A stretch of DNA of 64,000 nucleotides from Rickettsiales bacterium (GTDB lineage Bacteria; Pseudomonadota; Alphaproteobacteria; Methylaequorales; Methylaequoraceae): NCBI GenBank assembly GCA_002691145.1, contig NZHE01000023.1, positions 1-64,000 on the forward strand, read 5' to 3'. Below the pieces are notes generated by a model. The model worked only from the letters and a program-made list of their open reading frames with translations, searched no databases and was not told where the DNA came from. Of the stretch, positions 1-7,835 are shown in pieces; within the stretch, counting starts at the first letter, position 1; every line of letters starts with the position of its first letter. The position numbers and the translations under genes are program-made.

Positions 1-72
1 TTCACTGCAATCCTAAAAGGGACAGATGTTGATCAGCCTAGAAATTTGGCAAAATCTGTTACTGTTGAGTAG
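1..72 (+). CDS. glmS: Glutamine-fructose-6-phosphate aminotransferase, C-terminal end (partial)
   Basis: Only the last 23 codons are inside the window, but they contain KGTDVDQPRNLAKSVTVE, the highly conserved GlmS C-terminus. GlmS makes glucosamine-6-phosphate from fructose-6-phosphate and glutamine, the first step towards UDP-GlcNAc for peptidoglycan and LPS. The reading frame ends with TAG at 70-72. The DNA of this tail is the classic attachment target of Tn7-like elements in other bacteria, and a degenerate second copy lies at 2179-2234. Confidence 0.9.
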   Translation, partial: FTAILKGTDVDQPRNLAKSVTVE

Positions 73-125
73 ATTTGAAAAGTGAAAGGGTTTAAATTTA
101 AATGCTTTACGGAATTAAACAAATA

Positions 126-523
126 ATGATAGACAAGCGGAGATTAAAATTAATCCTGGGAATTCTTTTTATTTTTTTGGTAACAAATGTTTGTTTTGCA
201 GATTTCAATTGGAAACTTATGGGTAAAGCGGGTAATGGAGACAAATATTTTATAGATCTCTCATCCATACAAAAACACAAGCAAATGCGTAATTATATTA
301 GGTTGAGAGACTATGCGATTACTGATTCCCATGGAGAAAATTCAAGTATCATTACATTGAGACAAATTGTGAAGATCAAACTGTTCGGTTTTTGAAGGAC
401 GTTTATTTTAAGGGTAATATGGGAAATGGAGAATATGTCGTGTTGGAAGAGAGAGGTGATTGGCAGAAATTTGAATCTGAGTCGATAGGGGGATCATTCA
501 CCAAATTTGTTTGCTCTCAATAA
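126..523 (+). pseudogene. Secreted protein resembling surface-adhesin protein E family, frameshifted at an A run
   Basis: The first frame encodes a signal peptide (hydrophobic LILGILFIFLVTNVCFA) followed by a segment rich in Tyr and Asp with the layout W-x-L-x-G-KAGNGDKYFID-SSI, and stops at 393-395. The next frame continues the same type of domain (YHYIETNCEDQTVRF, then GEYVVLEERGDW, ending FVCSQ at 521-523). One extra A in the AAAA run at 337-340 would join both into one protein of about 132 residues. The start at 126 is preferred over the ATG at 102 because it places a basic tip directly before the hydrophobic core. The family assignment rests on the pattern of the ORF only. The break may be real decay, a phase-variable tract or a read error. 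Confidence 0.55.
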
Positions 524-833
524 AGGTGAATGTCTAACTGAATTTCTGGACTTTGCATCTAAGATTAGAACTTCTGCTTTAACATTTCAATTATCGTATT
601 CTGAAACCAATGTTTTTCAAGTAAATTGACTGAGGTTAATAAAAATACTCTTCCGAATCAATAGGTAACTACTAAGTGAACTCGTTAATGTTCAAAGATT
701 CGTTCACATAAAATTCATAGTAAAAGTGTTTAATTTTATTAAAGTTGAATATCTGTTGGTGTAGCAACGACCTTATGCGTTCTAATTTCAATATATATTC
801 TTTGGTAAATGCAAATTTTAACAAGGAGTAAAC
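524..833. other. Intergenic stretch with no gene seen
   Basis: About 310 bases without a convincing reading frame on either strand. The minus-strand frame across 672-893 has no family resemblance and overlaps the next gene. The only clear signal is AAGGAG just ahead of 834, the ribosome binding site of the next gene. It may contain remains of a decayed gene. Confidence 0.4.
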
Positions 834-1169
834 ATGAGAACAATTCAAACATCTGCAATAATAGGTAAAATTAAAGTTTTTTATGAGTATCAAGAGGATG
901 AAAAATCAAATACTTTAACTCAATTAGGACAGTATTATAGAAGAAAATTTATCCACTCAAATACACAAAGGTTTATGGAAAGCTACTTGAATAATAAATT
1001 AGAACCAACTATTGGTGAAGTAATTAATTCAGATAAGACAAATTATAAATTAAAAATAATTGATGTAATTTTTAATTATAAAAGGACAACAGATGAAAAG
1101 ATGATTTACAAATTAGAGAAAGAATTTTTAAAACAAAAACCTATTATAAGTCGAAATAAAACACAATAA
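834..1169 (+). CDS. Hypothetical protein (111 aa)
   Basis: I do not recognise this protein. It starts with ATG behind a strong ribosome binding site (AAGGAG, 7 bases spacing). The product has no signal peptide or membrane segment and is rich in Lys, Asn and Tyr. A central part (QLGQYYRRKFIHSNTQRF) is basic and aromatic. It sits in the small-gene patch between the intact glmS end and its decayed copy, so it may be part of an inserted element. The good ribosome binding site argues that it is a real gene. Confidence 0.55.
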   Translation: MRTIQTSAIIGKIKVFYEYQEDEKSNTLTQLGQYYRRKFIHSNTQRFMESYLNNKLEPTIGEVINSDKTNYKLKIIDVIFNYKRTTDEKMIYKLEKEFLKQKPIISRNKTQ

Positions 1170-1300
1170 CATTTCTCATGACTCAAGACGTTCATAATTG
1201 AGTGCTTCATACTTTGTATGTAGATTAAAAATATAGTAAAATAAATTAAAAGAAAGAAATAATACCAATAAAATATATACTTAATTTAATGAACTGAACA

Positions 1301-1660
1301 ATGAAAATTTTATTATTGATTTTGACTGGTATTTTTTATTTTAATTTCTCTTTTAGCATCGAGCTGTTAGGAAAATCAGTTAAGTGTGAAACACAAAGAG
1401 AAAATATAAGAGGTTATCCGTTCTTTTTTTTTGAAAATGAAACAAATGTAAAAAGTTTTTATATATCTGCTGAGGGAGATATAAGATTCCATATAATTGA
1501 TTATAAAGAAGTAAAACCAAATTTAATTGATATAAGGTATATCGGACAAATAAATAAGAGTAATTTAATTTTAAAACATAACAAGGGTAAGCGAGAATAT
1601 ACTTGTAGTTTTTTACCTACAAAAGAAAATATTGATGAAGAATTACAAATATTTAAATAA
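1301..1660 (+). CDS. Secreted hypothetical protein (119 aa)
   Basis: Unrecognised. The N-terminus MKILLLILTGIFYFNFSFS is a typical signal peptide, so the mature protein of about 100 residues is probably periplasmic. It holds two cysteines (KCET near residue 29 and YTCSF near residue 103), which could form a disulfide. The rest is beta-prone (alternating I, Y, F and polar residues). It lies in the 73-2178 segment that may be inserted at glmS. No function can be given. Confidence 0.55.
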   Translation: MKILLLILTGIFYFNFSFSIELLGKSVKCETQRENIRGYPFFFFENETNVKSFYISAEGDIRFHIIDYKEVKPNLIDIRYIGQINKSNLILKHNKGKREYTCSFLPTKENIDEELQIFK

Positions 1661-1697
1661 ATATTAGTTAATAAATTATTTTATAGGAAATTAGATT

Positions 1698-2111
1698 TTG
1701 GGGTATGTTAAAGAAACAATAGGAAATAAAGAAAAAATCGTTTACACAGTTGAATTTCATTGGGTTTATAATTTTATTGCTTTATTCAATCTTTTATTTC
1801 TTGGAGTTTTCATTATTGGAATAGTTATATTTTTCAAAATGATGATTAATAAATGGACAACTGAGAGAGTGCTAACAAATTTAAGATATATTCAAAAAAC
1901 TGGATGGATTTCCAGGGATACTGAAGAAATTAGTATACACAAAATAGAAGAGGTGGAATTGAAGCAATCAATCATAGGCCGTATTCTTGGATATGGTTCA
2001 ATAAATATTTCAGGAACTGGATCAGGCAAAATAGTATTAGAATCAATTGATAATCCTTTAGTGTTTCAAAAACATTTAAATAATCAAAAATCTCAAAAAA
2101 TTTATGATTAA
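1698..2111 (+). CDS. PH domain-containing membrane protein (bPH2 / YdbS-like)
   Basis: The 137-residue protein has the plan of bacterial PH (DUF304/bPH2) proteins: a short leader ending in EKIVYTVEFHW, a hydrophobic segment (residues about 26-48), then a PH-like part with RVLTNLRYIQKTGWISRDTEEISIHKIEEV and the end motif GYGSINISGTGSGKIVLESIDNP. The W-I-x-R-x-x-x-E-I and I-x-K-I-E-x-V pieces are characteristic. A TTG start at 1698 is chosen because it puts the family N-terminus right at the beginning. Function is unknown for most members. It is the last gene before the decayed glmS tail. Confidence 0.75.
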   Translation: MGYVKETIGNKEKIVYTVEFHWVYNFIALFNLLFLGVFIIGIVIFFKMMINKWTTERVLTNLRYIQKTGWISRDTEEISIHKIEEVELKQSIIGRILGYGSINISGTGSGKIVLESIDNPLVFQKHLNNQKSQKIYD

Positions 2112-2178
2112 AAATATTTGTAGAAAAAATTTAAATTTAGATGACTAATAATTTATAAAACAACTTTATAGTAAATTT

Positions 2179-2234
2179 AAAAGGGACAGATCTAAACTAG
2201 CCTCGATATTAGTAAAATCCATAATATTGAATAG
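2179..2234 (+). repeat. Degenerate duplicate of the glmS 3' end
   Basis: This segment repeats positions 15-72. The first 13 bases (AAAAGGGACAGAT) are identical, and by hand alignment about 42 of 58 positions match overall. Translated in the matching frame it reads K-G-T-D-L-N-stop-P-R-Y, against K-G-T-D-V-D-Q-P-R-N in GlmS, and ends with TAG like the true gene. So it is a relic of a glmS tail with point mutations rather than a chance match. It bounds a 2.1 kb segment of small genes. Confidence 0.7.
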
Positions 2235-2746
2235 AATTAACTGGTAATGTGATGTATCTCCAAAGAGCATTTATAATTTAATTCGAAGCACACAATGAAA
2301 AGAGTATTCTAATTTTTTAGGAAAATTTTAGCCTTTTAAAAATAAAAATATACATCTATTTTTCATTTTCATGTATAAGTGTTGTAATTAACACTAAACA
2401 AATATCTTTAAATTTTATGAAAATTAAAATCAAAACCAAAATTATAATTAAAGTACTAATTGTTTTCTGGTCATGTTTCTTTATTTTTTGGTTTTTTTTA
2501 AAAGATTTTTTTAAGACATTTTAAATCAGTTTGATATTAAATATCGGGATTTTACAAAATATTATTGTCTTGGTTGGAAGATCAGATATTAGATGTCTTT
2601 TTAATAAAAAATTAAGATTTTAAGTTATGAATGAATACTTTATTTGATAACTTTTTTAAAATTTAAAACTAGTGAAATTCATCATACATAACTTTTTAAA
2701 TTAAGAAGTTTTTTGCTTTTTTAATTTAAGTGGGCTATTTTGTATC
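2235..2746. other. Long AT-rich intergenic stretch, one possible small ORF
   Basis: About 510 bases follow the decayed glmS tail with no clear gene on either strand. The only candidate is the 35-codon frame at 2417-2524. Runs of A and T are frequent and no hairpin followed by a T run stands out. Together with the relic at 2179-2234 this looks like eroding DNA at the edge of an old insertion. Confidence 0.4.
2417..2524 (+). CDS. Possible small single-membrane-segment protein (35 aa)
   Basis: A short frame starts MKIKIKTKIIIKVLIVFWSCFF and ends in KDFFKTF. It has a basic tip, one strongly hydrophobic segment rich in Phe and Trp, and a charged tail, as small inner-membrane proteins do. There is no clear ribosome binding site ahead of the ATG, and T-rich DNA produces such frames by chance, so this is weak. 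Confidence 0.25.
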   Translation: MKIKIKTKIIIKVLIVFWSCFFIFWFFLKDFFKTF

Positions 2747-3107
2747 ATGCTAAAATTAAAAAAATTCCCATTTGTATTTTTGTTTTTAATTTTTATGGTT
2801 TCATGTGACAATCATTCAGACGTTATTGTAAAGATATATGGTGCTTATGAATATAATTGTACTACTGATCAATATAGAGTGCTATCCAATAATCCAATTC
2901 TTCCTTTTATGAAAAAAAAAAAAATGGTACACAAAAGAAGAATTTCATGAATCTCATGTTAAACATATTTTAAAATCGTATAAAGATTTACCCATGTCTG
3001 AAGATTTATTAAATGATATTAAGCCAACAGAACAAGATAGCTATAGCATGCTTTTAGAATTTACACAGGATGTGGACTGTAAAAACCCAAAGGATATTAT
3101 GTTTTAA
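2747..3107 (+). pseudogene. Lipoprotein gene frameshifted at a 13-A run
   Basis: The N-terminus MLKLKKFPFVFLFLIFMVSC is a lipoprotein signal peptide with a lipobox cysteine at residue 20. The frame runs into 13 consecutive A at 2912-2924 and stops at 2950. If the run held 12 A, translation would pass through MKKKKWYTKEEFHESHVKHI and continue to LEFTQDVDCKNPKDIMF, ending with TAA at 3105-3107, giving a protein of about 119 residues. The downstream frame has protein-like composition and a clean stop. The function is unknown. A poly-A tract of this length is prone to slippage in replication, transcription and sequencing. Confidence 0.65.
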
Positions 3108-3212
3108 AAAGTGTTAATACATATTCTTAAAATTTGAAACAAGAATAATTTATTATTGATTAAAATTTTAATAATATTATTTATAAACTTTTAATTATTA
3201 AAAATTTAATAA

Positions 3213-3455
3213 ATGAATTTAAAAACGAGTTTCTCTTTGTCAATTATAATTTTTTTACTGGTTTCTTTTAAAAGTGAGATATCACTGAGCAAAAAATCAA
3301 TGAAAGTTGATGGAAAGTATGTGGAATGTAAGTCTCCAAAAAATTCGTTTGAAAGAACAAGAGGAGTTAGAACCAGGATTTGTATATTTAAAAAAGATGA
3401 TGAGTTAATTCAAGATAAAACAGAAAAAAAAAAGCTAATTAATGAAAATCACTAG
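3213..3455 (+). CDS. Small secreted hypothetical protein (80 aa)
   Basis: Unrecognised. Residues 1-26 form a signal peptide-like stretch (MNLKTSFSLSIIIFLLVSF). The rest is basic and short, with VECKSPKNSFERTRGVRTRICIFKKDDE containing two cysteines about 19 residues apart that could pair in the periplasm. No ribosome binding site is obvious. It is one of several small secreted unknowns in the first 7 kb. Confidence 0.4.
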   Translation: MNLKTSFSLSIIIFLLVSFKSEISLSKKSMKVDGKYVECKSPKNSFERTRGVRTRICIFKKDDELIQDKTEKKKLINENH

Positions 3456-3480
3456 ATTTAACATCTGTAATTAAATTCTA

Positions 3481-3660
3481 ATGAGAAACAGAACTAAATT
3501 TTGTAATTATTGTAAAGAAGAGTATAAGACACTTTATCGTTGTAAATATGAAAATAGTAAATTTTGGGAATTTTTATGCGAGTCTTGTATAAAAAAAATT
3601 AAAAAATTGTATTACAAAAGTTATAAATATGGTGGAACTTGGAAGAGTAAAAAGGCTTGA
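3481..3660 (+). CDS. Small CxxC-CxxC zinc-ribbon-like protein (59 aa)
   Basis: A compact frame encodes MRNRTKFCNYCKEEYKTLYRC and later LCESCIKKIKKLYY, with two CxxC pairs (Cys8/Cys11 and Cys33/Cys36) separated by 21 residues. That spacing is typical of a single zinc ribbon or treble-clef fold. The tail is strongly basic (KKIKKLYYKSYKYGGTWKSKK), which would suit nucleic acid or ribosome binding. It ends six bases before the SRAP gene start and is probably co-transcribed with it. The function is not known; the metal-binding role is inferred from the cysteines. Confidence 0.55.
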   Translation: MRNRTKFCNYCKEEYKTLYRCKYENSKFWEFLCESCIKKIKKLYYKSYKYGGTWKSKKA

Positions 3661-3666
3661 GTAAAA

Positions 3667-4230
3667 ATGTGTGGCAGGTATGCATTGTTTGATCTTTCAA
3701 AATCAAAAATCAAAAAGAAAATAAACATAATTCCAAATTACAATATTGTACCAGGTTCTAATGTTCTTTTGATTAATAATAAAAATGAACTTTTTTATCT
3801 GCCATGGTCTTTAAGATTTTCGTGGTCAAAATCTTTCAACGTTATAAACGCTAGATCGGAAACACTTCATCAAAAAAAAATCTTCAAAAATACCAAGAGG
3901 TGTATTTTTGTTGCTAACGGTTATTATGAGTGGAAAAAAGGTCATAATAAAAAAACTCCTTATTATCATACTTTTTTTAATAAAAATATTTATTTTGCAG
4001 GTTTGTTTAATGATTACGGAGCCTGCATTGTTACTAGAATGAGTTATTCAAATACAATGAGGATACATAAAAGACAACCTGTCTTATTAAAATACAATGA
4101 GTTTCCGAATTGGTTTTTAGGAACACACAATTTTGAATGTAAAAGCACTAAAAAACTTAAAATTATTGAAGTATCGACTCAGGTTAATTTTCCGAGCAAT
4201 AATAAACCAGATAATATTATAGGGGTATAG
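3667..4230 (+). CDS. yedK: SRAP domain protein (SOS response-associated peptidase family)
   Basis: This 187-residue protein belongs to the SRAP (HMCES/YedK) family, which forms a covalent thiazolidine link with abasic sites in single-stranded DNA through its N-terminal cysteine. The key residues are visible: MCGRY at the start (Cys2), NARSE at 61-65, the catalytic-region Glu in GYYEW (residue 88) and His134 in HKRQP, where most members have H-x-R-M-P. It is shorter than E. coli YedK (about 222). It follows the small zinc-ribbon protein at six bases. No LexA-type box was seen in front of it, although one is present at recA. Confidence 0.88.
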   Translation: MCGRYALFDLSKSKIKKKINIIPNYNIVPGSNVLLINNKNELFYLPWSLRFSWSKSFNVINARSETLHQKKIFKNTKRCIFVANGYYEWKKGHNKKTPYYHTFFNKNIYFAGLFNDYGACIVTRMSYSNTMRIHKRQPVLLKYNEFPNWFLGTHNFECKSTKKLKIIEVSTQVNFPSNNKPDNIIGV

Positions 4231-4246
4231 TAATTTTAGATTTAAA

Positions 4247-5029
4247 TTAATTTTTTATTTTTTTACACGGAAGTGGATACGTGATTGTACCCTTTTTGTA
4301 TTCTTTATTATCTTCGAAACAGGTGACAACATTTGACCCATCAGCCCAATATTTGTGGGGATTAAGTGAGCTGAAGTAATCTTTTATAAAATATTTGCAA
4401 CCCCAATTAGACTTTTCTTTTTTTTTGCAATATTTTTGGCCAATCTGAAGATGAAGATGGCGAACTCGAGCCATGCATCTATACTTTATCTTTTCTGGCA
4501 ACTTTGCTATTATTTCACCCCTTTTAACTTCATCATCTTCAGTAACTAGAAATTCACCTACATGACCGTAAATCGTAATTAGGTTTTCACCATTAATCGA
4601 TTTACCATGGTCGATTACTACGGTTGCACCCCAACAATCTTCAATGGTAGTTTCCAAAACCTTTCCGTCGGCAATAGCAATTATGGGTTGATTTTGAGGA
4701 CCAATAATATCTATACCTTGGTGCATTTGATCTCTTGGTCTCGTATTTACACCATTCATAGCTCCAAAATCAGACAATATTGGGTTTGTACTGAAGCCCG
4801 AAGGACTAACATTTTTTGAATATGTTTTGCAATATTCTAAAACACGGGTAAACTCACCGTTGTAACCTGGATGGTCATCGTACCACTCTAATGCGTCATC
4901 ACAATATGTTTCAATTGATGTTAGTTGCAAATTTTTTTCTTCAGCCCAGAGCAAACTATAAGTAACAAAAGACACTATAAAAATAAAAGCTTTTTTAACT
5001 AAAAAATTTTTTGATTTTAATTTGAGCAT
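4247..5029 (-). CDS. M23 family (LytM-type) metallopeptidase, secreted
   Basis: The 260-residue protein starts with a signal peptide (AFIFIVSFVTYSLLWA). Its C-terminal half is a peptidase M23 domain: MHQGIDI carries the H-x-x-x-D zinc ligands (His103, Asp107), then YGHVGE with His156, and HLHLQIG with the H-x-H pair (191, 193). All expected active-site residues are present, so it should cleave peptidoglycan cross-bridges in the periplasm. The N-terminal region (YCDDALEWYDDHPGYNGEF) is not recognised and contains cysteines that could form disulfides. It is transcribed towards the SRAP gene. Confidence 0.85.
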   Translation of the reverse strand: MLKLKSKNFLVKKAFIFIVSFVTYSLLWAEEKNLQLTSIETYCDDALEWYDDHPGYNGEFTRVLEYCKTYSKNVSPSGFSTNPILSDFGAMNGVNTRPRDQMHQGIDIIGPQNQPIIAIADGKVLETTIEDCWGATVVIDHGKSINGENLITIYGHVGEFLVTEDDEVKRGEIIAKLPEKIKYRCMARVRHLHLQIGQKYCKKKEKSNWGCKYFIKDYFSSLNPHKYWADGSNVVTCFEDNKEYKKGTITYPLPCKKIKN

Positions 5030-5232
5030 TATCTTAATATATGTTTTTTTTTAAATTAATAAAGTATATCTTTTCTGATTGAAAAAAACTTTTTCAAATT
5101 AGAAAAAAATTATTTAGAAATATCAAAAAAAGGTTGAGTAAAAAAGATTTGAATATTAAATAAATAAAATCGCATAATTTTAAAAGTAAATTATATACAG
5201 TTTTAAAGAACTAATGTGATAGGATTTTTTAT

Positions 5233-5910
5233 ATGTTTTTTTTGGGACTTTTACTTTTGTTGCTAACTTTTTTACCAATCGTCTGGGTTAACTTTATAAT
5301 GAAAAAATATGATAAATTACTGATAAATATGCCTTTTGATGGACTTGAATTCGGCAGAGAAGTTCTTCAAGAAAATGGGCTTAATAATGTTAAAATAGAA
5401 AAAACATCAGTTGCAGATCATTATGATTTAAACGAAAAAAAAGTTAAAGTTTTAGAAAGTAGACTTTTTAGGAAAAGTCTAACTTCTATTTCAATTGTTT
5501 GCCATGAAATAGGACACGCTATTCAGCATAAGCAAGAGTATAAACCTCTTTTAAGAAGAAATACTATTGTTAAAAAAACATCCTGGTTAATTAATTTAAC
5601 TAATTTGATTATATATGTAGGTTTGCCTATAATCTTAACCACAGGTTCGTTTTATCTCATAAAACTTTGTATTGGACTATTTTTATTGTCAGCAGTTCTC
5701 AGTACATTAATCCATATAGTTACTCTTGATGTTGAATTAGATGCAAGTTTCAATAAAGCTTTTCCTATTATTCAAAAAAAAGTGCCTGTTCAATACCATG
5801 AAGCGTGTAGGAGCATTCTTAAAGCTGCAGCTCTCACCTATGTGGTTGGCATTTTTAGAAATATTTTTTCTTTAAGATTTATATGGATGCTAATTTCAAG
5901 AATAAGATAA
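5233..5910 (+). CDS. Membrane zinc metallopeptidase (Zn_peptidase_2 / YugP-like)
   Basis: The 225-residue protein has an N-terminal membrane segment, then CHEIGHAIQHKQ (residues 90-101), the HEXXH zinc motif, and two further hydrophobic segments around residues 122-160. The region VTLDVELDASFNKAFPII contains the downstream acidic residues expected in this family, with conserved A-A-x-L-T-Y-V near the end. It is the usual length for YugP-like enzymes (220-230). The substrate is unknown in most bacteria. It stands alone between the divergent M23 gene and the MORN gene. Confidence 0.85.
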   Translation: MFFLGLLLLLLTFLPIVWVNFIMKKYDKLLINMPFDGLEFGREVLQENGLNNVKIEKTSVADHYDLNEKKVKVLESRLFRKSLTSISIVCHEIGHAIQHKQEYKPLLRRNTIVKKTSWLINLTNLIIYVGLPIILTTGSFYLIKLCIGLFLLSAVLSTLIHIVTLDVELDASFNKAFPIIQKKVPVQYHEACRSILKAAALTYVVGIFRNIFSLRFIWMLISRIR

Positions 5911-5976
5911 ATATTTCTCTATTTTTGTATTGAATTTAACTAAAAGTTCATTAATTTGATATTAAATAATTTTTCG

Positions 5977-6456
5977 GTGAGAAAATTGATTAAGATTTTA
6001 TTTTTTTTCGCTTTATGTAATGTTGTTTTTTTTAAAAAACATATACTGAAAGCTGATGTCGTATTGCCTCAATGTATTGGTAACTCTGCTGACTGGACTG
6101 ATTGTAGAGGAGCATTTACCAAAGATTTAACTTCATATGTTGGAGAATTTAAAAATGGCTTGCCAGATGGTTTAGGTACATTTACGTATTCTGATGGTGC
6201 CACTTATCATGGATATTTTAAAGTAGGTAAAGAGCATGGGTTTGGAACTTTTAGATGTTGGCAACATGGTTCAGAATATGTTGGGGAATTTAAAAATGGC
6301 GAGAAAGATGGGAAAGGATTGTACACATACCCGGATGGAGTTGTTTATTCAGGAGATTGGAAATTAGGAAAAAGACACGGAATTGGGACACTTACTTATT
6401 TAAACGGAGAAGTAGTTAAAGGAAATTTTTTGAATGATTATTATATTGAAAAATAG
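5977..6456 (+). CDS. Secreted MORN-repeat protein
   Basis: After a signal-like N-terminus (VRKLIKILFFFALCNVVFF) come four MORN repeats of about 23 residues: YVGEFKNGLPDGLGTF, YHGYFKVGKEHGFGTF, YVGEFKNGEKDGKGLY and YSGDWKLGKRHGIGTL, plus a partial fifth. The first and third repeats are nearly identical in DNA as well (near 6137 and 6277), pointing to internal duplication. I prefer the GTG at 5977 because it starts the basic tip of the signal peptide; a TTG at 5956 is an alternative. MORN repeats usually bind lipids or proteins; the partner here is unknown. Confidence 0.8.
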   Translation: MRKLIKILFFFALCNVVFFKKHILKADVVLPQCIGNSADWTDCRGAFTKDLTSYVGEFKNGLPDGLGTFTYSDGATYHGYFKVGKEHGFGTFRCWQHGSEYVGEFKNGEKDGKGLYTYPDGVVYSGDWKLGKRHGIGTLTYLNGEVVKGNFLNDYYIEK

Positions 6457-6522
6457 TGTTTTTTTTTTGAGATTAATTTCAAGTAATCAAGATTTGTAAA
6501 CTTCTTAAATTTTTGTACTATA

Positions 6523-6648
6523 ATGAAGAAATTCATTCCACTGATTTTTTTTTTATTTTTACTTCTATACGGGGTGATATCAAGTTACAAAACTAAACTT
6601 GTTATATTTGAGAAAATGTTTCATTCTGATGTAATCTCGAATGATTAG
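6523..6648 (+). CDS. Small membrane-anchored protein (41 aa), overlaps next gene
   Basis: A short frame MKKFIPLIFFLFLLLYGVISS starts with ATG at 6523 and ends TAG at 6646-6648. The ATG of the metallophosphoesterase at 6641 lies inside its last codons (overlap of eight bases), a layout typical of translational coupling. The product would have one membrane segment and a short soluble tail. It might be a small partner or a leader of the phosphoesterase. The evidence is the overlap and the composition only. Confidence 0.4.
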   Translation: MKKFIPLIFFLFLLLYGVISSYKTKLVIFEKMFHSDVISND

Positions 6649-7691
6649 TATAAAAATATTTTTAAATTATATATTTATATATCTGTTCACATTTTTTATC
6701 TATATTTACCCAGCGATTACTATAATCTTTTTGAACTTTGGTCTTAATTTTTTTAATACCGTTTCTTTATTTGTTAATGTTTTTCCTTTTATTTTGACAA
6801 TATATTATTTTAAATCAAAAAATTCCTCAAGTGTTCTGAAGATTATAATTTATAATGGTATTGGTGTTGGATTTATTGGCTTTAATATTTCAAGTATAGG
6901 TCTCCTATTGACTTTGTTTTTGAAGAATACAGATAAGATAGGCTTTATTTCAATTTTTTATATTATTCTAATTTCAATAGTTGCCTTTTTTAATGCTACA
7001 AATATTAATTTAAAAAAAATAAGTTTAAAAAGCAAAAAAATTAAAAAAAAAACTAAAGTAGTTTTTTTTTAGTGATGTTCATTTAGGTTCAAATTCTAAA
7101 AAGCATCTTTTAAAAATTTTTAAAAAGGTATCTAGCATTAATTGTGATCTCGTTTTGATTGGAGGTGATCTATATGACTCAAGTCAATTTGATTTGAATG
7201 AACTTAAAATTTTTAAAAAAATAGGAAAACCAATTTTATATGTTACTGGAAATCATGAATTTTATTTGAAGAACGCTGCACAAAAATTAAGTTACCTAAA
7301 GAATTACAATTTAAACGTAATTGATAATAAACCTTATTTGTATCAAAATTTAAATATAATTGGAATCGGAGATAATCAAAAGCTAAAGTTTAAAGAACGC
7401 ACAATTAAAAAATTGTATTCAAAAAACAAATTTAATTTGATTCTTATACATAAACCTGAGATATGGAAAAAATTGCATAAAAAAATTGATCTTATGCTTG
7501 CAGGACATACCCATAATGGTCAAATTTTCCCTTTTAATTTTATAGTTAAAACAAAATTTAGAAACATATATGGTTTGTTCCAAAAAAAAAATTCCTATTT
7601 ATACACTTCATCAGGTTCTGGTTGTTGGGGACCAAAAATGCGTTTAGGTTCAGTAAATGAAATATTAGAAATAACAATAAATTCTGAATAG
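6641..7691 (+). pseudogene. Membrane-anchored metallophosphoesterase (YkuE/YaeI-like), frameshifted at a T run
   Basis: The first 140 codons encode four to five hydrophobic segments followed by KKTKVVFF and a stop. The next frame begins SDVHLGS, the first calcineurin-like motif, then GGDLYD, GNHEFY and AGHTHNGQIFP, which complete the phosphoesterase metal site. The break is the nine-T run at 7062-7070: with eight T the sequence reads VVFFSDVHLG without interruption, giving a protein of about 350 residues. All catalytic motifs are intact downstream, so decay is recent, absent (sequencing error) or switchable. Relatives act on phosphodiesters such as UDP-diacylglucosamine-type or cyclic nucleotide substrates; the substrate here is unknown. 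Confidence 0.75.
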
Positions 7692-7835
7692 ATAACTTTA
7701 AGTTGAATAGACCAAAAAATATTTATTTTTTATCGCCAAAATAAAAGTTTTAATTATAAAACTATCATAGTAATTCCTTTAAAAAATAATATTATGTGTG
7801 AAAGTTATAGTAACTAGTCAACTTTAAGGAGATAT

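Noticed and set aside
672-893. Minus-strand frame of 73 codons
   Set aside because: It overlaps the ribosome binding site and start of the better-supported gene at 834 and has no recognisable features.
73-2178. Tn7-like transposon at glmS
   Set aside because: No transposase genes or terminal inverted repeats were seen; Tn7 also does not duplicate the glmS tail, so a different route is more likely.
7076-7095. GTTC...GTTC-like pair resembling a LexA box
   Set aside because: Spacing is six bases, not seven, and it lies inside the phosphoesterase coding sequence.
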